From: Sipunculus nudus
Taxonomy: Eukaryota > Annelida > Sipuncula > Golfingiida > Sipunculidae
Length of the DNA stretch: 64,000 nucleotides
Reading direction: 5' to 3'
NCBI GenBank assembly: GCA_026874595.1
Contig: CM049319.1
Location: 14,659,601-14,723,600, forward strand
In this document: positions 1 through 12,787 of the stretch, piece after piece
Position numbering within the stretch: position 1 is the first letter of the stretch
Layout of the letters: each line of letters starts with the position of its first letter
Made by a program: the position numbers and the translations under genes
The notes under the pieces: model-generated
What the model saw: only the letters and a program-made list of their open reading frames with translations
Database searches by the model: none
What the model was told of the DNA's origin: nothing

Positions 1-1717
1 TAAAAATCAGGAAATATATTTAATCACCTAACATGAGAATTGCTGAACCTAGAGACTTTTTTTCAGGAATATAACTTTATTTAATCAAGATTCAATTGTT
101 TACCCAAAATTAGATCTGAATTTTGCAAATTTTTCAAGTTATTAGCATAAATAAAAAATCAATACCTTAAATTTTGTCCAACTTTGGCACTGTTAATTTA
201 ATTTTCCCAGCATGTATGCATAAGGATTTAATCTTTTAAAATCTGAACTTTCAAAAGAAATTGATTGGAATGAATAGCTTTTATTCATGTTTTCATACAC
301 CATGTCAAGTGTTGTTTACATCTAGCCCACCTAGTAGTACAGCCTTCACTTGCATTATGTAACTCACCCCAGGCAGCTTACCTTGGCCCAGCTTGGCCAC
401 TACTAGCAGGCTTCCCCTCTGCCATGCACTCACCCCCCCCCCCCCCCCAGCTGGTGCATAAACTAGATGAATGTTATAATTTTTCTGTATTTTATTTTAT
501 TCTTGGACATGCTACATTTTAGAGTTTGTATTGAACCACCAGGGTTACAATGATTAAAGTGTACATTTAATTGTGTCCACAAAGTGGTGTATTGCTGTGA
601 AAGTGTGGATGTTCATGAGATAAGTAATTCCTTACTTCAGAAGAGTAAAAACTTCACCAGGTGTGAAATTGACTATTAATTCCAGTAATTAATTAAAACT
701 GGGATAGTAATTAGCACAATGATATTGTTTGTCCCTCATTCAACCAACAGTGTGTATACTTTATTTGAAAAGATGTTTTATTTTATCAAATTTACTTTTG
801 TTTTATTTTGGTGAATAAAATTAAGCATGTCCTGAAAACTCCAATGTGCAAAACTTTTAAATAGTGATTCAAGTAATATTCTTGTAGATGCCATGTTGTG
901 GCATTATTTTCTTTTAAAATCAGTTTAAACATTTATGATTTAAAAATAATAAAATATATGTGTATGCATAATATGACCCAATGTTTTTTACTCTGTATTT
1001 ATAATGATTGCAACTTTTGCAACAATTCTAATATTTTAACTTATATTTTCAGGTTTTTTAATTAAAAATTTATAAACCTGTTAATAAAAAATGATTCAGA
1101 TAAAAACTTCTTAATGGAAAAAGTGGATCTGCTTAAAAAAAAAAGGATTATATATAAACTTAAATGCATTATTCTCTTGAAAGTGAAATAAAGGTATTAG
1201 TCCATTCTGTCCACTTGCCTGTCCATCTGTAAATTTTCGTATGCAACACAGTATCTCAAAACTTTTACTGTTTTTCTTCATGACAGTCTTGTCAAAGTAT
1301 TAGTTTGCAATCATATATTTAGAACTTTACTATAACGAAGTAGGAGGGCCCCTTTCCTCTTAGCTTTTCATATTCTTATATAAATGAAAATCATTACAAT
1401 AGAATATTTCTACATCCACCTTCGTGCTGCCCTCACTTTTCCCTTCTCAAAACCTCATCCCAAAGTCAGCCTCAGTAAGCAAGAACAAGATGAATCAGAT
1501 ATATTCATACTTTAATATTTTGTATAACTATTCGTCTAAGGTACCTATGTTCATGCCAGAAATTATGTCAAAATTGTGTAATATGTAGACATAGTGGGCA
1601 TCACAATAATGTACCTTGTCAAGACTAAAGAGATATTGTGTCATACAGTCACTTATTCATAAATCACTTCATCAGCATAGTTAATCATAACATCATATCT
1701 GTCAAATTGAACGCTTG

Positions 1718-2055
1718 CAGACTACCATACACTTTAGGTCCTTCAACAAATAGCCTTATCATCATTCTACTACTGCTTATAACTGCTGTCATTGCATTCA
1801 TATTTGCTCAAATATATCACAATTTTCAACCCCTCCTAAATTAATTTAAAAAATGAACCACTTTATTTGACTCTATTAATCCATCAGTCAGGTAATTTCA
1901 TTTATCATTTACTCACATATTACATTACATTCCTTTATAATAGCCCAACATGTACATGATATTCATAAGCTTTATCAACTCGATATAGTATCACAGTGGA
2001 GAAACATTCATAGTCCAATCACGATCAGCTGAGCGCCGTGACCCATGGGTCCCTT
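1718..2055. repeat. 338-bp direct repeat, left copy
   Basis: It starts CAGACTACCATACACTTTAG and ends GGGTCCCTT. It is repeated at 4235-4572 with three substitutions (at 1738, in the TCAACT/TCGACT stretch, and in CATAGTCC/CATTGTCC) and no gaps. Other copies of the family, such as 11435-11766, differ more. Confidence 0.85.
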
Positions 2056-2159
2056 ATAATAATAATAATAATAAATAGTTTATTCAAGTATAAAGGCCTC
2101 CTGCCCATAGAACCATAAAATCAACATAACATCACTTAACATGATAATTTGTGGTGCTT

Positions 2160-2900
2160 AACCTTGGCGATGCACATGCGTTAAAAAGTCAACTGAAATA
2201 AATTGGTACAAGAAGGTAATAAATAAAAATAGTTTTAAAAATATTCCAACAGTTTGCAAATGTGTGTGTAAGGCTTACATATATGAATAAATGAAAAACA
2301 ATATAACGTGTCCTGGATAACAATGAACTCTTAGCTAACACACATGTACAGGGCGGAATACAAACAAAGACGCTGAAATCGCAAGGCAGTGTAAGTGCTG
2401 CCATCTACCATCAGATAAGTGTATCAACTAGACTTTATCTTAATTTTAGAGATACACATGCATTATAAATCAACTAATATTACAATTTTATATAACAGCT
2501 TGTCACAAAACGAATAAAACAAAAAAAATAAGAAGAAGAAGAAATTCCAACAGTTCGTATATCCGTGTGTAAGACTTACAATACACCAGTAAATGGAAAT
2601 AACATTGTTACGCGTACTGAAAACAATTTATGAACTCTTTACAATGACATATGACATTTTATCAACACATGCTGAAACTGCTTGGTAATGTAAGTGCTGC
2701 CATCTATAATGAGATAAGTGTATCAACTCCATTTATCTCTAACCACTTATGAAGTAAATAAGAAACATGAGACTCAAGGATTATTATATAACAGCCCAAA
2801 TAGGTAGCAGATTTGTAAAAGCAAATCTACTACATTATAAATGTAGGAAACTTACAATAAATAGATGTGAATATATATCACCAGAAGTATGTTTTTAAAT
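2160..2900. repeat. ~300-bp tandem units in the LINE 3' UTR
   Basis: The motif CTGCCATCTA...GATAAGTGTATCAACT occurs at 2397 and 2697, exactly 300 bases apart, with matching flanks containing TAAGGCTTACA or TAAGACTTACA. A third, degenerate unit follows to about 2880. Confidence 0.65.
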
Positions 2901-3018
2901 AATAATTTTTCAGTTTGAGTTCTTATTATTGGATAGTGATTTGTGCATGTAACCATTCAAGGCTAGATTATTTCAGTTTTAAAATTTGAGCAAGTGTTTT
3001 TCATATATCAGCACAGTG

Positions 3019-4234
3019 TTACCCTAATCCTTGGTTAATATACAGGTCTCTTTTTCTGAAAGAGTAGTGTATATACATTGCCAAGTTATTCAAAGCATAG
3101 ACATTTTTGCATGACATAAGATGAATAAAATTTTCCTTGTTTCTTCCAACAATATATTCACTTAAAAACTTTCTCCTTAAACATGCATATAAATTACATT
3201 CCATTATAAAATGAAATTCATCTTCAATAACACTTATTCCTTGGTTAAAACAAAAGATACATATACGTTCTGATTCAGAGATTTTATGCCTTCTACCAGT
3301 CTCTATTTCAAGATCATGGATTGAGCATCTTAATCTAGTTAAACTCTGCCTGTGTTTCACATTTGGCACACAAGACAGATATTTTTCAGTTTCTAGTAAG
3401 GATTTATATTGTATATAAGTTTGTAACCTTTTATTTTTTGTCATTTGTTGCTGCCATTCTTGTAAACAAATATCATGAGCTCGCTGTTCAAATACTTTGA
3501 GGAATACATCAACATCACCAACATCTTGGACAATCCAAATATAACCAAATCCATAGGAATAAATTAAATTTTTCACCTGTGTTGCCCAATTTCTTCGGCC
3601 AACTGCATCCAACTGATACAAACAGTAGTAAGCTTGCTTCACAAGCCTACTGTCTGGCATGTGTAATATTTTTATCCAATATTTTATCAATTTTATAATA
3701 CAATATAATTTAACTGGAAGTCTTCCACATTCACCCAAGACAGCAGCGTTTGGTGCTGATGAATTCAGCTTAAGCAGAAACTTGCAAAATTTAGTTTGTA
3801 CTCTTTCTATATCATTACATTTACCTCCTCCCCATATTTCACTTCCATATGTCAGTACAGGCATTACCATTGTATCAAAGATATGAAATAGTTGAGAGAT
3901 TGATGTAGATTTATAATTATTAGAATATTTCTTTATTAAACCTATTGCTTTCTGTGCTTGATTTGCCTGGTATTTGTGACATTTAGACCATTTAGCAAAA
4001 CTAGAGAAAATTGTACCAAGATATTTATAAGAACTAATAGTTTCGATATTACAATTCATAAATTTCCATTTCTCACATTTTCTCAACTTCCCACCATTCC
4101 TAAATACAACCACCTTTGTTTTTCCTAGATTCAAGTTCATTTTAAATGTTTGACAGAAACATTCCAAAGTATTTATGTGCTTTTGGAGATTCCCGACTGT
4201 GTCTGCCAACAGAACAATATCATCCGCATACATA
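3019..4234 (-). pseudogene. Reverse transcriptase C-terminal fragment
   Basis: An open frame of about 405 codons, truncated immediately before the YADD catalytic motif. The upstream Met-Leu-Lys codons to 4266 come from the flanking repeat, not the element. The LINE product normally copies its own RNA at a nicked target; this fragment lacks the palm N-terminus and so cannot. Confidence 0.85.
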
Positions 4235-4572
4235 CAGACTACCATACACTTTAGATCCTTCAACAAATAGCCTTATCATCATTCTACTACTGCTTATAAC
4301 TGCTGTCATTGCATTCATATTTGCTCAAATATATCACAATTTTCAACCCCTCCTAAATTAATTTAAAAAATGAACCACTTTATTTGACTCTATTAATCCA
4401 TCAGTCAGGTAATTTCATTTATCATTTACTCACATATTACATTACATTCCTTTATAATAGCCCAACATGTACATGATATTCATAAGCTTTATCGACTCGA
4501 TATAGTATCACAGTGGAGAAACATTCATTGTCCAATCACGATCAGCTGAGCGCCGTGACCCATGGGTCCCTT
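4235..4572. repeat. 338-bp direct repeat, right copy
   Basis: Right-hand copy of 1718-2055. Together they bracket the LINE precisely, so the pair behaves like a very long target-site duplication. Confidence 0.85.
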
Positions 4573-4573
4573 G

Positions 4574-5218
4574 TTACCCTTCATTGTTGAGATTAATTTT
4601 AGATTTCACACAAATTCTGACACACTTTATAATTTCATGACATGTAATATCTCGCTCAGCTTTCATTGTATCTTCATCAGTTTTTCAATATTTCATCCTT
4701 AAGAGATGGTCAAGTTTAAATTACCCTTTTACATGGTGTTATGTCTCAGGTCTGAATCTGGTGATATTTTTTTATACCTATAACTCTCTCATCATAAATT
4801 GTAATTTTGTCTTCCTACCTGAATAGGTAGTTCCACTTTCAAGTCACTGATGTGTCATATGTAGAGAAGGTATCATGCATAAAACCTGCTTCTATGTTAC
4901 AGTTGATGGTGGTTTCATGCAACCATTTTCACACAGGTCCTCTCTGGAAAATCTTCTTACTTGCTCATTTTTGATCTGGAAATGTCATTGCCAAGTGTGT
5001 CCTAAGGGGGGTCATTTTCCATATTTACCATAAAATCCTGAGAAATTTGAAATTATTGTGTAAAGAGGTAATCAGTGGGTTATCTACAGCATTGTATCCA
5101 GTGAGTGCACTTGCAGCATCATACATCCAAGTATGATTGAAACTATACTTGTGTTTGAGTGGAAAATAATGCATAGGTAATATGCTAGTAATGATATACA
5201 AAATGACCATGAATCATT
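4574..5218. other. Intronic spacer
   Basis: Unique-looking AT-rich intron sequence between two Helentron-like elements. I see no gene, repeat or regulatory motif in it. Confidence 0.5.
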
Positions 5219-8200
5219 AGCTCAGCTGACTATAAGTCATCTAAGTATTAAGGAAAAACCTCCGTTTTCCATAAAAAAGCCATTGTTACACTTCAAGGCT
5301 GCCTATTATCAAAACCACTGATCTTTTTTTGATCATATTTAGTATTCACATTCTTTCATACATTTTCTATGAACATACAAACAATTAGGTCAGTGTTGGG
5401 TATTATTTTGAAGTTATGGGCCAAAATATAATGCAATTTAAAAAAAATCAGGAAATATATTTACTCACCTTACATGAGAATTGCTGAAGCTAGAGACTTT
5501 TTTTCAGGAATATAACTATTTAATCAAGATTCAATTGTTTACCCAAAATTAGATCTAAATTTTGCAAATTTTTCAAGTTATTAGCATAAATAAAAAATCA
5601 ATACCTTAAATTTTGTCCAACTTTGGCAATGGCACGTTTTTTCCTTGTAAGCACTGTTGATTTAATTTTCACTGCATATATACATAAGGATTTAATCTGT
5701 TAAAATCTGAAATTTCAAAGGAATTGATTGAAAAAAGTAGATTTTATTCATGTTTTCATACACCATGTCAAGTGTTGTTTACATCTAGCCCACCTAGTAG
5801 TACAGCCTTCACTTGCATTATGTAACCCACCCCAGGCAGCTTGCCTTGGCTCAGCTTGGCCACTACCAGCAGGCTTCCCCTCTGCCCTGCACTCCCCCCC
5901 CCCCTCAGATGGTGCATAAACTAGATGAATGTTATTATTTTCTGTATTTGATTCATTCTTATTCTAGGCTTTGTTACATTTTAGATTTTGTATTGTACCA
6001 CCAGGGTAACAATGATTAAAGTGCACATTTAATTGTGTCCACAAAGTGGTGTATTGCTATAAAAGTGTGGATGTTCATCAGATAAGTCATTTCTTACTTC
6101 AGAAGAGTAAAAACTTCACCAGGTGTGAAATTGACTATTAATTCCAGTAATATATTAAAGCTGGGATAGTAATTAGCACAATGATATTGTTTGTCCCTCA
6201 TTCAACCAACAGTGTGTATACTTTATTTGAAAAGATGTTTTATTTTATCAAATTCACTGAATCTTTTATTTTATTTCGGTGAATAAAATTAAGCATATAC
6301 TGAAAACTCCAATGTGCAAAACTTTTTAATAGTGATTCAAGGAATAATCTTGTAGATGCCATGTTGTGGCATTGTTTTCTTTTAAATTCAGTTTAAACAT
6401 TTGTGATTTAAAAACAATAAAATAAATGTGTATGCATAATATGACCCAATTATATAATGAGCTACACTCTGGATATATAATGATTGCAACTTTTGCAACA
6501 ATTCTAATATTTTAACTTATATTTTTAGTTTTTTTTACTCTGTATATATAATGATTGCAGCTTTTGCAACAATTCTAATATTTTAACTTATATTTTCAGT
6601 TTTTAGCTCAGCTGATTATAAGTCATCTGAGCTATAGTCGTGGTCCATTGTCCGTCGTCCGTCCGTCCGTCTGTCTGGATGTCCGTCGGTAAGACTGGCA
6701 CGTTTCGACACTGTTGGACCTACGAATCTGAAATTCAGCATACAGTTAGATGTCCCCAAAATCTCCTACCATGCCGAAAATTGGGTCAATAGGACTTTGT
6801 TCCTTCAAGATATTAAGGAAAAACCTCAATTTTTTATTAGAAATCTATTTTCACACTTCAGGACTGCCTAATATCAAAACCACTCATCTGGTTTTCTTCA
6901 TATTTACCATAAATATTCCTCTATATAGTTCCTATGTACATGCCAGATATTAAGTCAGTATTATATAATTTAAAAAAGTTATTGGCCCAAACATAATGGA
7001 CTTTGTCAAAAAATCAGGAAGATATTTGGTCACTTAAGACCAAAAGTGTTAAAGGTAGGGACTTTTTTCCAGTAATACAACTTTAATTAATCAAAATTTA
7101 AGTGTATACCAAAAATTAGTTCAAAATCTGTTAAATTTTTTTAAATATTGGCAAATAAATAAAATTTGTACCTTAAATTTTGCCCAACTTTGGCCACGGC
7201 ACATTTTTTTCCTGTAAGTACTGTGGATTTAATTTTCACTGCATGTATACATAAGGATTTAATCTGTTAAAATCTGAAATTTGAAAATAAAAGCTGCAAA
7301 ATTAGGCTAGTTATTGAATTTTTTTTAGGCTCTTGTTGTATTCCCTTACATTGTCAAGCAGTCCACTTTAATGACTGTAGGTCATTCAGTGCACATCTCT
7401 ATGCTCCCGAGGCTGTTGGCATAATTTTAGATGACCCCAAAATCTCCTACCATACCGAAAATTGGGTCATTAGGACTTCGTTCCTTCGAGATATTAAGGA
7501 AAAAAACTCGGTTTTCCATAAAAAAAAGCCATTGTTACACTTCAAGGCTGCCTAATATCAAAACCACTGATCCGTTTTTTATCGTATTTAGTATTCACAT
7601 TCTTTCATACATTTTCTATGAACATACCAAAAATTAGGTCAGTATTGGGTATTATTTTGAAGTTATGGGCCAAAACATAATGCAATTTTTAAAAAAATCA
7701 GGAAATATATTTACAAACCTAACATGAGAATTGCTGAAGCTAGAGACTTTTTTTCGGGAATATAACTTTATTTAATCAAGATTCAATTGTTTACCCAAAA
7801 TTAGATCTGAATTTTGCAAATTTTTCAAGTTATTAGCATAAATAAAAAATCAATACCTTAAATTTTGTCCAACTTTGGCACTGTTGATTTAATTTTCACA
7901 GCATATGTACATAAGGATTTAATCTTTTAAAATCTGAAATTTCAAAGGAATTGATTGAAAAAAGTAGATTTTATTCATGTTTTCATACACCATGTCAAGT
8001 GTTGTTTACATCTGGCCCACCTAGTAGTACAGCCTTCACTTGCATTATGTAACCCACCCCAGGCAGCTTGCCTTGGGTCAGCCTGGCCACTACCAGCAGG
8101 CTTCCCCTCTGCCCTGCACTCCCCCCCCCCCCCCCCCCCCCCCCCCCGATGGTGCATTAACTAGATGAATGTTATTGTATCCGCCAAAACAGAGTTTTGC

Positions 8201-8220
8201 GGATACTATGTTTTCAGCTG

Positions 8221-8221
8221 G

Positions 8222-8291
<70 letters not shown>
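8221..8291. repeat. (GCC)n microsatellite, about 23 units
   Basis: An almost pure GCC run starting some 15 bases after the head hairpin of the GTATCCGCC element. Its position corresponds to the GTCCGTC run of the other families. Confidence 0.95.
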
Positions 8292-8454
8292 GTAGGTGTC
8301 CGGAGAACTCCTCCGTAACCGCTGGGCGGAATTTTCCGAAACCCGGGATTATGTTCGGGTCACATGTGAACTGCTGCGCCCCGATTTTGTTTTGACCTCT
8401 GACCTTTCCTTTGCGCTCTGCGTCCGTTTGTGCGTCTGTTTCCACACATAAACC

Positions 8455-9985
8455 CACATATCTCGGGAACTGTTTGACCGATCAGGAAAATTTTTTTGCA
8501 CAAATGTAGCCCTCGGAGAGCTTTATAACATACACCAAAAATGGTGGCGCCACCTGCAACCATGTTTGCACAGTGTCCATCTGTTCGTCTGCCTTGGGTT
8601 AAAATCACTCATATCTCTGCAGTGACTTGACTAATTCACCTGAAATTGGGCATGCGTAAACATCCTGGATAGCTTTTCTGATTTTATGACAGGTGGCGCC
8701 ACCTACATTCACGTTTACGCTGCAGACATCCAAGCTCATATCTCGGGAACCGTTTGACCGATCAGGAAAATTCTTTTGCACAAATGTAGCCCTTGGAGAG
8801 CTTTATAACATACACCAAAAATGGTGGCGCCACCTGCAACCATGTTTGCACAGTGTCCATCTGTTCGTCTGCCTTGGGTTAAAATCACTCATATCTCTGC
8901 AGTGACTTGACTAATTCATCTGAAATTGGGCATGCTTATACATCCTGGAAAGCTTTTCTGATTTTATGACAGGTGGCGCCACCTACATTCACGTTTACGC
9001 TGCAGACATCCAAGCTCATATCTTGGGAACCGTTTGACATATCAGGAAAATTCTTTTGCACAAATGTAGCCCTTGGAGAGCTTTATAACATACACCAAAA
9101 ATGGTGGTGCTACCTGCAACCATGTTTGCACAGTGTCCATCTGTTTGTCTGCCTTGGGTTAAAATCACTCATATCTCTGCAGTGACTTGACTAATTTACC
9201 TGAAATTTGGCATGCGTATACATCCTGGATAGCTTTTCTGATTTTATGACAGGTGGCGCCACCTACATTCACGTTTACGCTGCAGACATCCAAGCTCATA
9301 TCTCGGGAACCGTTTGACCGATCAGGAAAATTTTTTTGCACAAATGTAGCCCTTGGAGAGCTTTATAACATACACCGAAAATGGTGGCACCACCTGCAAC
9401 CATGTTTGCACAGTGTCCATCTGTTCGTCTGCCTTGGGTTAAAATCACTCATATCTCTGCAGTGGTTTGACTAATTCACCTGAAATTCGGCATGCTTATA
9501 CATCCTGGATAGCTTTTCTGATTTTATGACAGGTGGCGCCACCTACAATCAAGTTTACGCTGCAGACATCCAAGCTCATATCTAGGGAACCGTTTGACCG
9601 ATTGGGCCAAAATTTTGCATGTGTATAAATCTCACATAGCTCTCTATCATATGCAAAACTGGTGGCGCCACCTGCAGCCATGTTTGCACAGCTCCCATCT
9701 GTTTGTCTGCCATGGGATAAAATCACTCATATCTCGGCAGTGGTTTGACATATCTGCCTAAAATTTTGCAAGTTTATACATCCCCAACAGCTCTCTTGAT
9801 TTTATGACAGGTGGCGCCACCTGCATTCTAGTTTATGCAGCAGATATCCAAGCTCATATCTTGGGAACCGTTTGACCGATTGGGCCAAAGTTTTGCATGT
9901 GTATAGAGCTTTCTGGATTTTTTCGTAGGTAGCGCAACCTACATACACAATTTGGCTGCAGACATCCATGCTAATATGCAACACT
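8455..9985. repeat. 280-bp tandem array inside the GTATCCGCC element
   Basis: Units are spaced 280 bases (equivalent points at 8693, 8973 and 9253), near-identical in the middle and degenerate at both ends. Each contains CTCATATCTCGGGAACCG and usually two copies of the palindrome GGTGGCGCCACC. Confidence 0.9.
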
Positions 9986-12787
9986 TCACCCGTTCCACTC
10001 TGATTTAGGCGGATACAAGTAGTCGCTTGTCGACTACCCGTATTCTAGTTATTTTCTGTATTTGATTCATTCTTATTCTAGGCTATGCTACATTTTAGAT
10101 TTTGTATTGTACCACCAGGGTTACAATGATTAAAGTGTACATTTAATTGTGTCCACAAAGTGGTGTATTGTTATGAAAGTGTGGATGTTCATCAAATAAG
10201 TAATTTCTTACTTCAGAAGAGTAAAAACTTCACCAGGTGTGAAATTGACTATTAATTCCAGTAATAAAGTAAAACTGGGATAGTAATTAGCACAATGATA
10301 TTGTTTGTCCCTCATTCAACCAACTGTGTTTATACTTTATTTGAAAAGATGTTTTATTTTATCAAATTTACTTTTATTTTATTTTGGTGAATAAAATTAA
10401 GCATGTACTGAAAACTCCAATGTGCAAAACTTTTTAATAGTGATTCAAGGAATATTCTTGTAGATGCCATGTTGTGGCATTATTTTCTTTTAAATTCAGT
10501 TTAAACATTTATGATTTAAAAATAATAAAATATATGTGTATGCATAATATGACCCAATATGAGCTACACTCTGGATATATGATGATTGCAACTTTTGCAA
10601 CAATTCTAATATTTTAACTTATAGTTTCAGTTTTTTACTCTGTATATATAATGATTGCAACTTTTGCAACAATTCTAATATTTTAACTTATATTTTCAGT
10701 TTTTCACTCTGTATATATAATGATTGCAACTTTTGCAACAATTCTAATATTTTAACTTATATTTTCAGGTTTTTTTTATTAAAAATTTATAAAACCTGTA
10801 AATAAAAAAATGATTCAGATAAAAACTTCTTAATGGAAAAAGTGGATATGCTTAAAAAAATAGGATTATATATAAACTTAAATGCATTATTCCCTTGAAA
10901 GTGAAATAAAGGTATTAGTCCATTCTGTCCACTTGCCTGTCCATCTGTAAATTTTCATATGCATCACAGTATCTCAAAATTTTACTGTTTTTCTTCATGA
11001 CAGTCTTGTCAGAGTATTAGTTTGCAATCATATATTTAGAACTTTACTATAACGAAGTAGGAGGGCCCCTTTCCTCTTAGCTTTTCATATTCTTATATAA
11101 ATGAAAAACATTACAATAGAATATTTCTACATCCACCTTCCTGCTGCCCTCACTTTTCCCTTCTCCGAACCCCATCCCAAAGTCAGCCTCAGTAAGCAAG
11201 AAAAAGATGAATCAGATATATTCATACTTTAATATTTTGTATAACTATACGTCCATAGGTACCTATGTACATGCCAGAAATTATGTCAATATTGTGTAAT
11301 ATGTAGACATAGTGGGCATCACAATAATGTACCTTGTCAAGACTAAAGAGATATTGTATCATGCAGTCACAAATTCATAAATCACTTCATCAGCATAGTT
11401 AATCATAACATCATATCTGTCAAATTGAAAGCTTGCAGACTACCATACATTTTAGATCCTTCAACAAATAGCCTTATCATCATTCTACTACTGCTTATTA
11501 CTGCTGTCATTGCATTCATATTTGCTCAAATATCACAATTTTCAACCCCTACTAAATAAATAAAAAATAAACCACTATATTTGACTATTAATCCATCAGT
11601 CAGGTAATTTCATTTATCATTTACTCACATATTACATTACATTCCTTTATAATAGCCCAACATGTCCATGATATTCATAAGCTTTATCGACTCGATATAG
11701 TATCATAGTGGAGAAACATTTATAGTACAATCACGATCAGCTGAGCACCGTGACCCATGGGTCCCTTGTTTTTATTAAAGATTTATGAAACTTGTAAATA
11801 AAAAAAATGATTCAGATAAAAACTTCTTAATGGAAAAAGTGGATATGCTAAAAAAATAGGCTTATATATAGACTTAAATGCATTATTCCCTTGAAAGTGA
11901 AATAAAGGTATTAGTCCATTCTGTCCACTTGCCTGTCCATCTGTAAATTTTCATATGCATCACAGTATCTCAAAACTTTTACTGTTTTTCTTCATGACAG
12001 ACTTGTCAGAGTATTAGTTTGCAAATATATATTTAGAACTTTACTATAACCAAGTAGGAGGGCCCCTTTCCTCTTAGCTTCTCATATTCTTATATAAATG
12101 AAAAACATTACAATAGAATATCTCTACATCCACCTTCGTGCTGCCCTCACTTTTCCCTTCTCTGAACCCCATCCCAAAGTCAGCCTCAGTAAACAAGAAT
12201 AAGATGAATCAGATATATTCATACTTTAATATTTTGTATAACTATTCGTCCATAGGTACCTATGTACATCCCAGAAATTATGTCAATATTGTGTAATATG
12301 TAGACATAGTGGGCATCACAATAATGTACCTTGTCAAGACTAAAGAGATATTGTGTCATACAGTCACAAATTCATAAATCCCTTCATCAGCATAGTTAAT
12401 CATAACATCATATCTGTCAAATTGAAAGCTTGCAGACTTCCATACACTATAGATGCCCCAACAAATAGCCTTATCATCATTCTACTACTGCTTATTACTG
12501 CTGTCATTGCATTCATATTTGCTCAAATGTATCACAGTTTTCAACCCCCCCCTTAAAAAAAAATAAAAAATAAACCACTATATTTTACTCTATTAATCCA
12601 TCAGTCAGGTAATTTCATTTATCATTTACTCAAATATTACATTACATTCCTTTATAATAGCCCAGCATGTCCATGATATTCATAAGTTTTATCAACTTGA
12701 TATAGTATCACAGTGGAGAAACATTTATAGTCCAATCACGATCAGCTGAGCGCCGTGACCCATGGGTCCCTTGTTTTGATTTTGCAG

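Larger units (their letters stand above)
2056..4234 (-). mobile_element. 5'-truncated non-LTR retrotransposon (LINE)
   Basis: On the minus strand the element starts at the RT active site and runs 3' to a (TTA)n-like tail at 2056-2074. The coding part (4234-3019) opens with CMYADDIVLLADT, so the endonuclease and the N-terminal half of the RT are missing. It continues with thumb-like NLNLGKTKVVVF and SSYKYLGTIFSS and the MPVLTYGSEIWG block. Near the end is a Cys/His cluster (C-X2-C-X14-H-X4-C, around CIFCFNQG and HFIMEC). These features place it in the CR1/Jockey-like group; the clade is not determined. The 3' UTR holds about three 300-bp tandem units. It is dead by truncation but without stops in the remaining frame. 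Confidence 0.85.
1..4573 (+). mobile_element. Helentron-like element A1, 3' part, interrupted by a LINE
   Basis: The window opens inside an AGCTCAG-family element, homologous to 5440-6600 and 7690-11768. Its 3' end is at 4550-4573: TCAGCTGAGC, then the perfect palindrome GACCCATGGGTC, then CTTG followed by TT. It carries a C16 tract near 432. The terminal 338 bases are present twice because of the insertion at 2056-4234. Confidence 0.75.
8177..10048 (+). mobile_element. Helentron-like element of the GTATCCGCC family, nested in A3
   Basis: 5' hairpin 8177-8206 (GTATCCG/CGGATAC and CAAAAC/GTTTTG stems). The first nine bases GTATCCGCC recur inverted as GGCGGATAC at 10008-10016. Then comes a hairpin GTAGTCG-CTTGT-CGACTAC (10019-10037), and CTAG ends at 10048 before TT. 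A related copy without the insertion at about 5930-5950 (GAATGTTATTATTTTCTG) gives the empty site. The interior is a (GCC)n run and 280-bp tandem units, with no transposase. The frames at 8693, 8973 and 9253 are products of the tandem units. Confidence 0.85.
6605..11768 (+). mobile_element. Helentron-like element A3, nested in A2
   Basis: The head AGCTCAGCTGATTATAAGTC is followed by a GTCCGTC run (6655-6690), two ~680-bp internal units (around 6750 and 7431), and a tail with TCAGCTGAGC, palindrome and CTTG at 11768. It is itself interrupted by the element at 8177-10048. A C27 tract lies at 8121-8147. Confidence 0.78.
5219..12773 (+). mobile_element. Helentron-like element A2 (host of nested A3)
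   Basis: It starts after CATT with AGCTCAGCTGACTATAAGTC and ends TCAGCTGAGC...GACCCATGGGTC...CTTG at 12773, followed by TTTT. The GTCCGTC-rich segment after the head hairpin is missing (the head runs straight into TATTAAGGAAAAACC). It is interrupted by A3 at 6605-11768. After A3 its own sequence resumes with TTTTTATTAAAGATTTATG, as in uninterrupted copies near 1050 and 10765. It has no coding capacity. Confidence 0.75.

Noticed and set aside
1638-1844. Hydrophobic frame with LIIILLLLITAVIAFIFAQ, repeated at 4146, 12353 and 50130
   Set aside because: It looks like a membrane peptide, but it is the conserved 3' tail of AGCTCAG-family elements. The frame is broken in some copies (near 11440) and lacks any promoter or splice context.
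3019-4266. Functional reverse transcriptase gene
   Set aside because: It begins at YADD, so most of the palm, the fingers and the endonuclease are missing. The ATG comes from flanking repeat DNA.
8165-8457. Poly-Pro and poly-Gly frames over the GCC run
   Set aside because: They are translations of a microsatellite inside a transposon head.
8693-9474. Three near-identical 70-residue frames
   Set aside because: Products of the 280-bp tandem units in the GTATCCGCC element.
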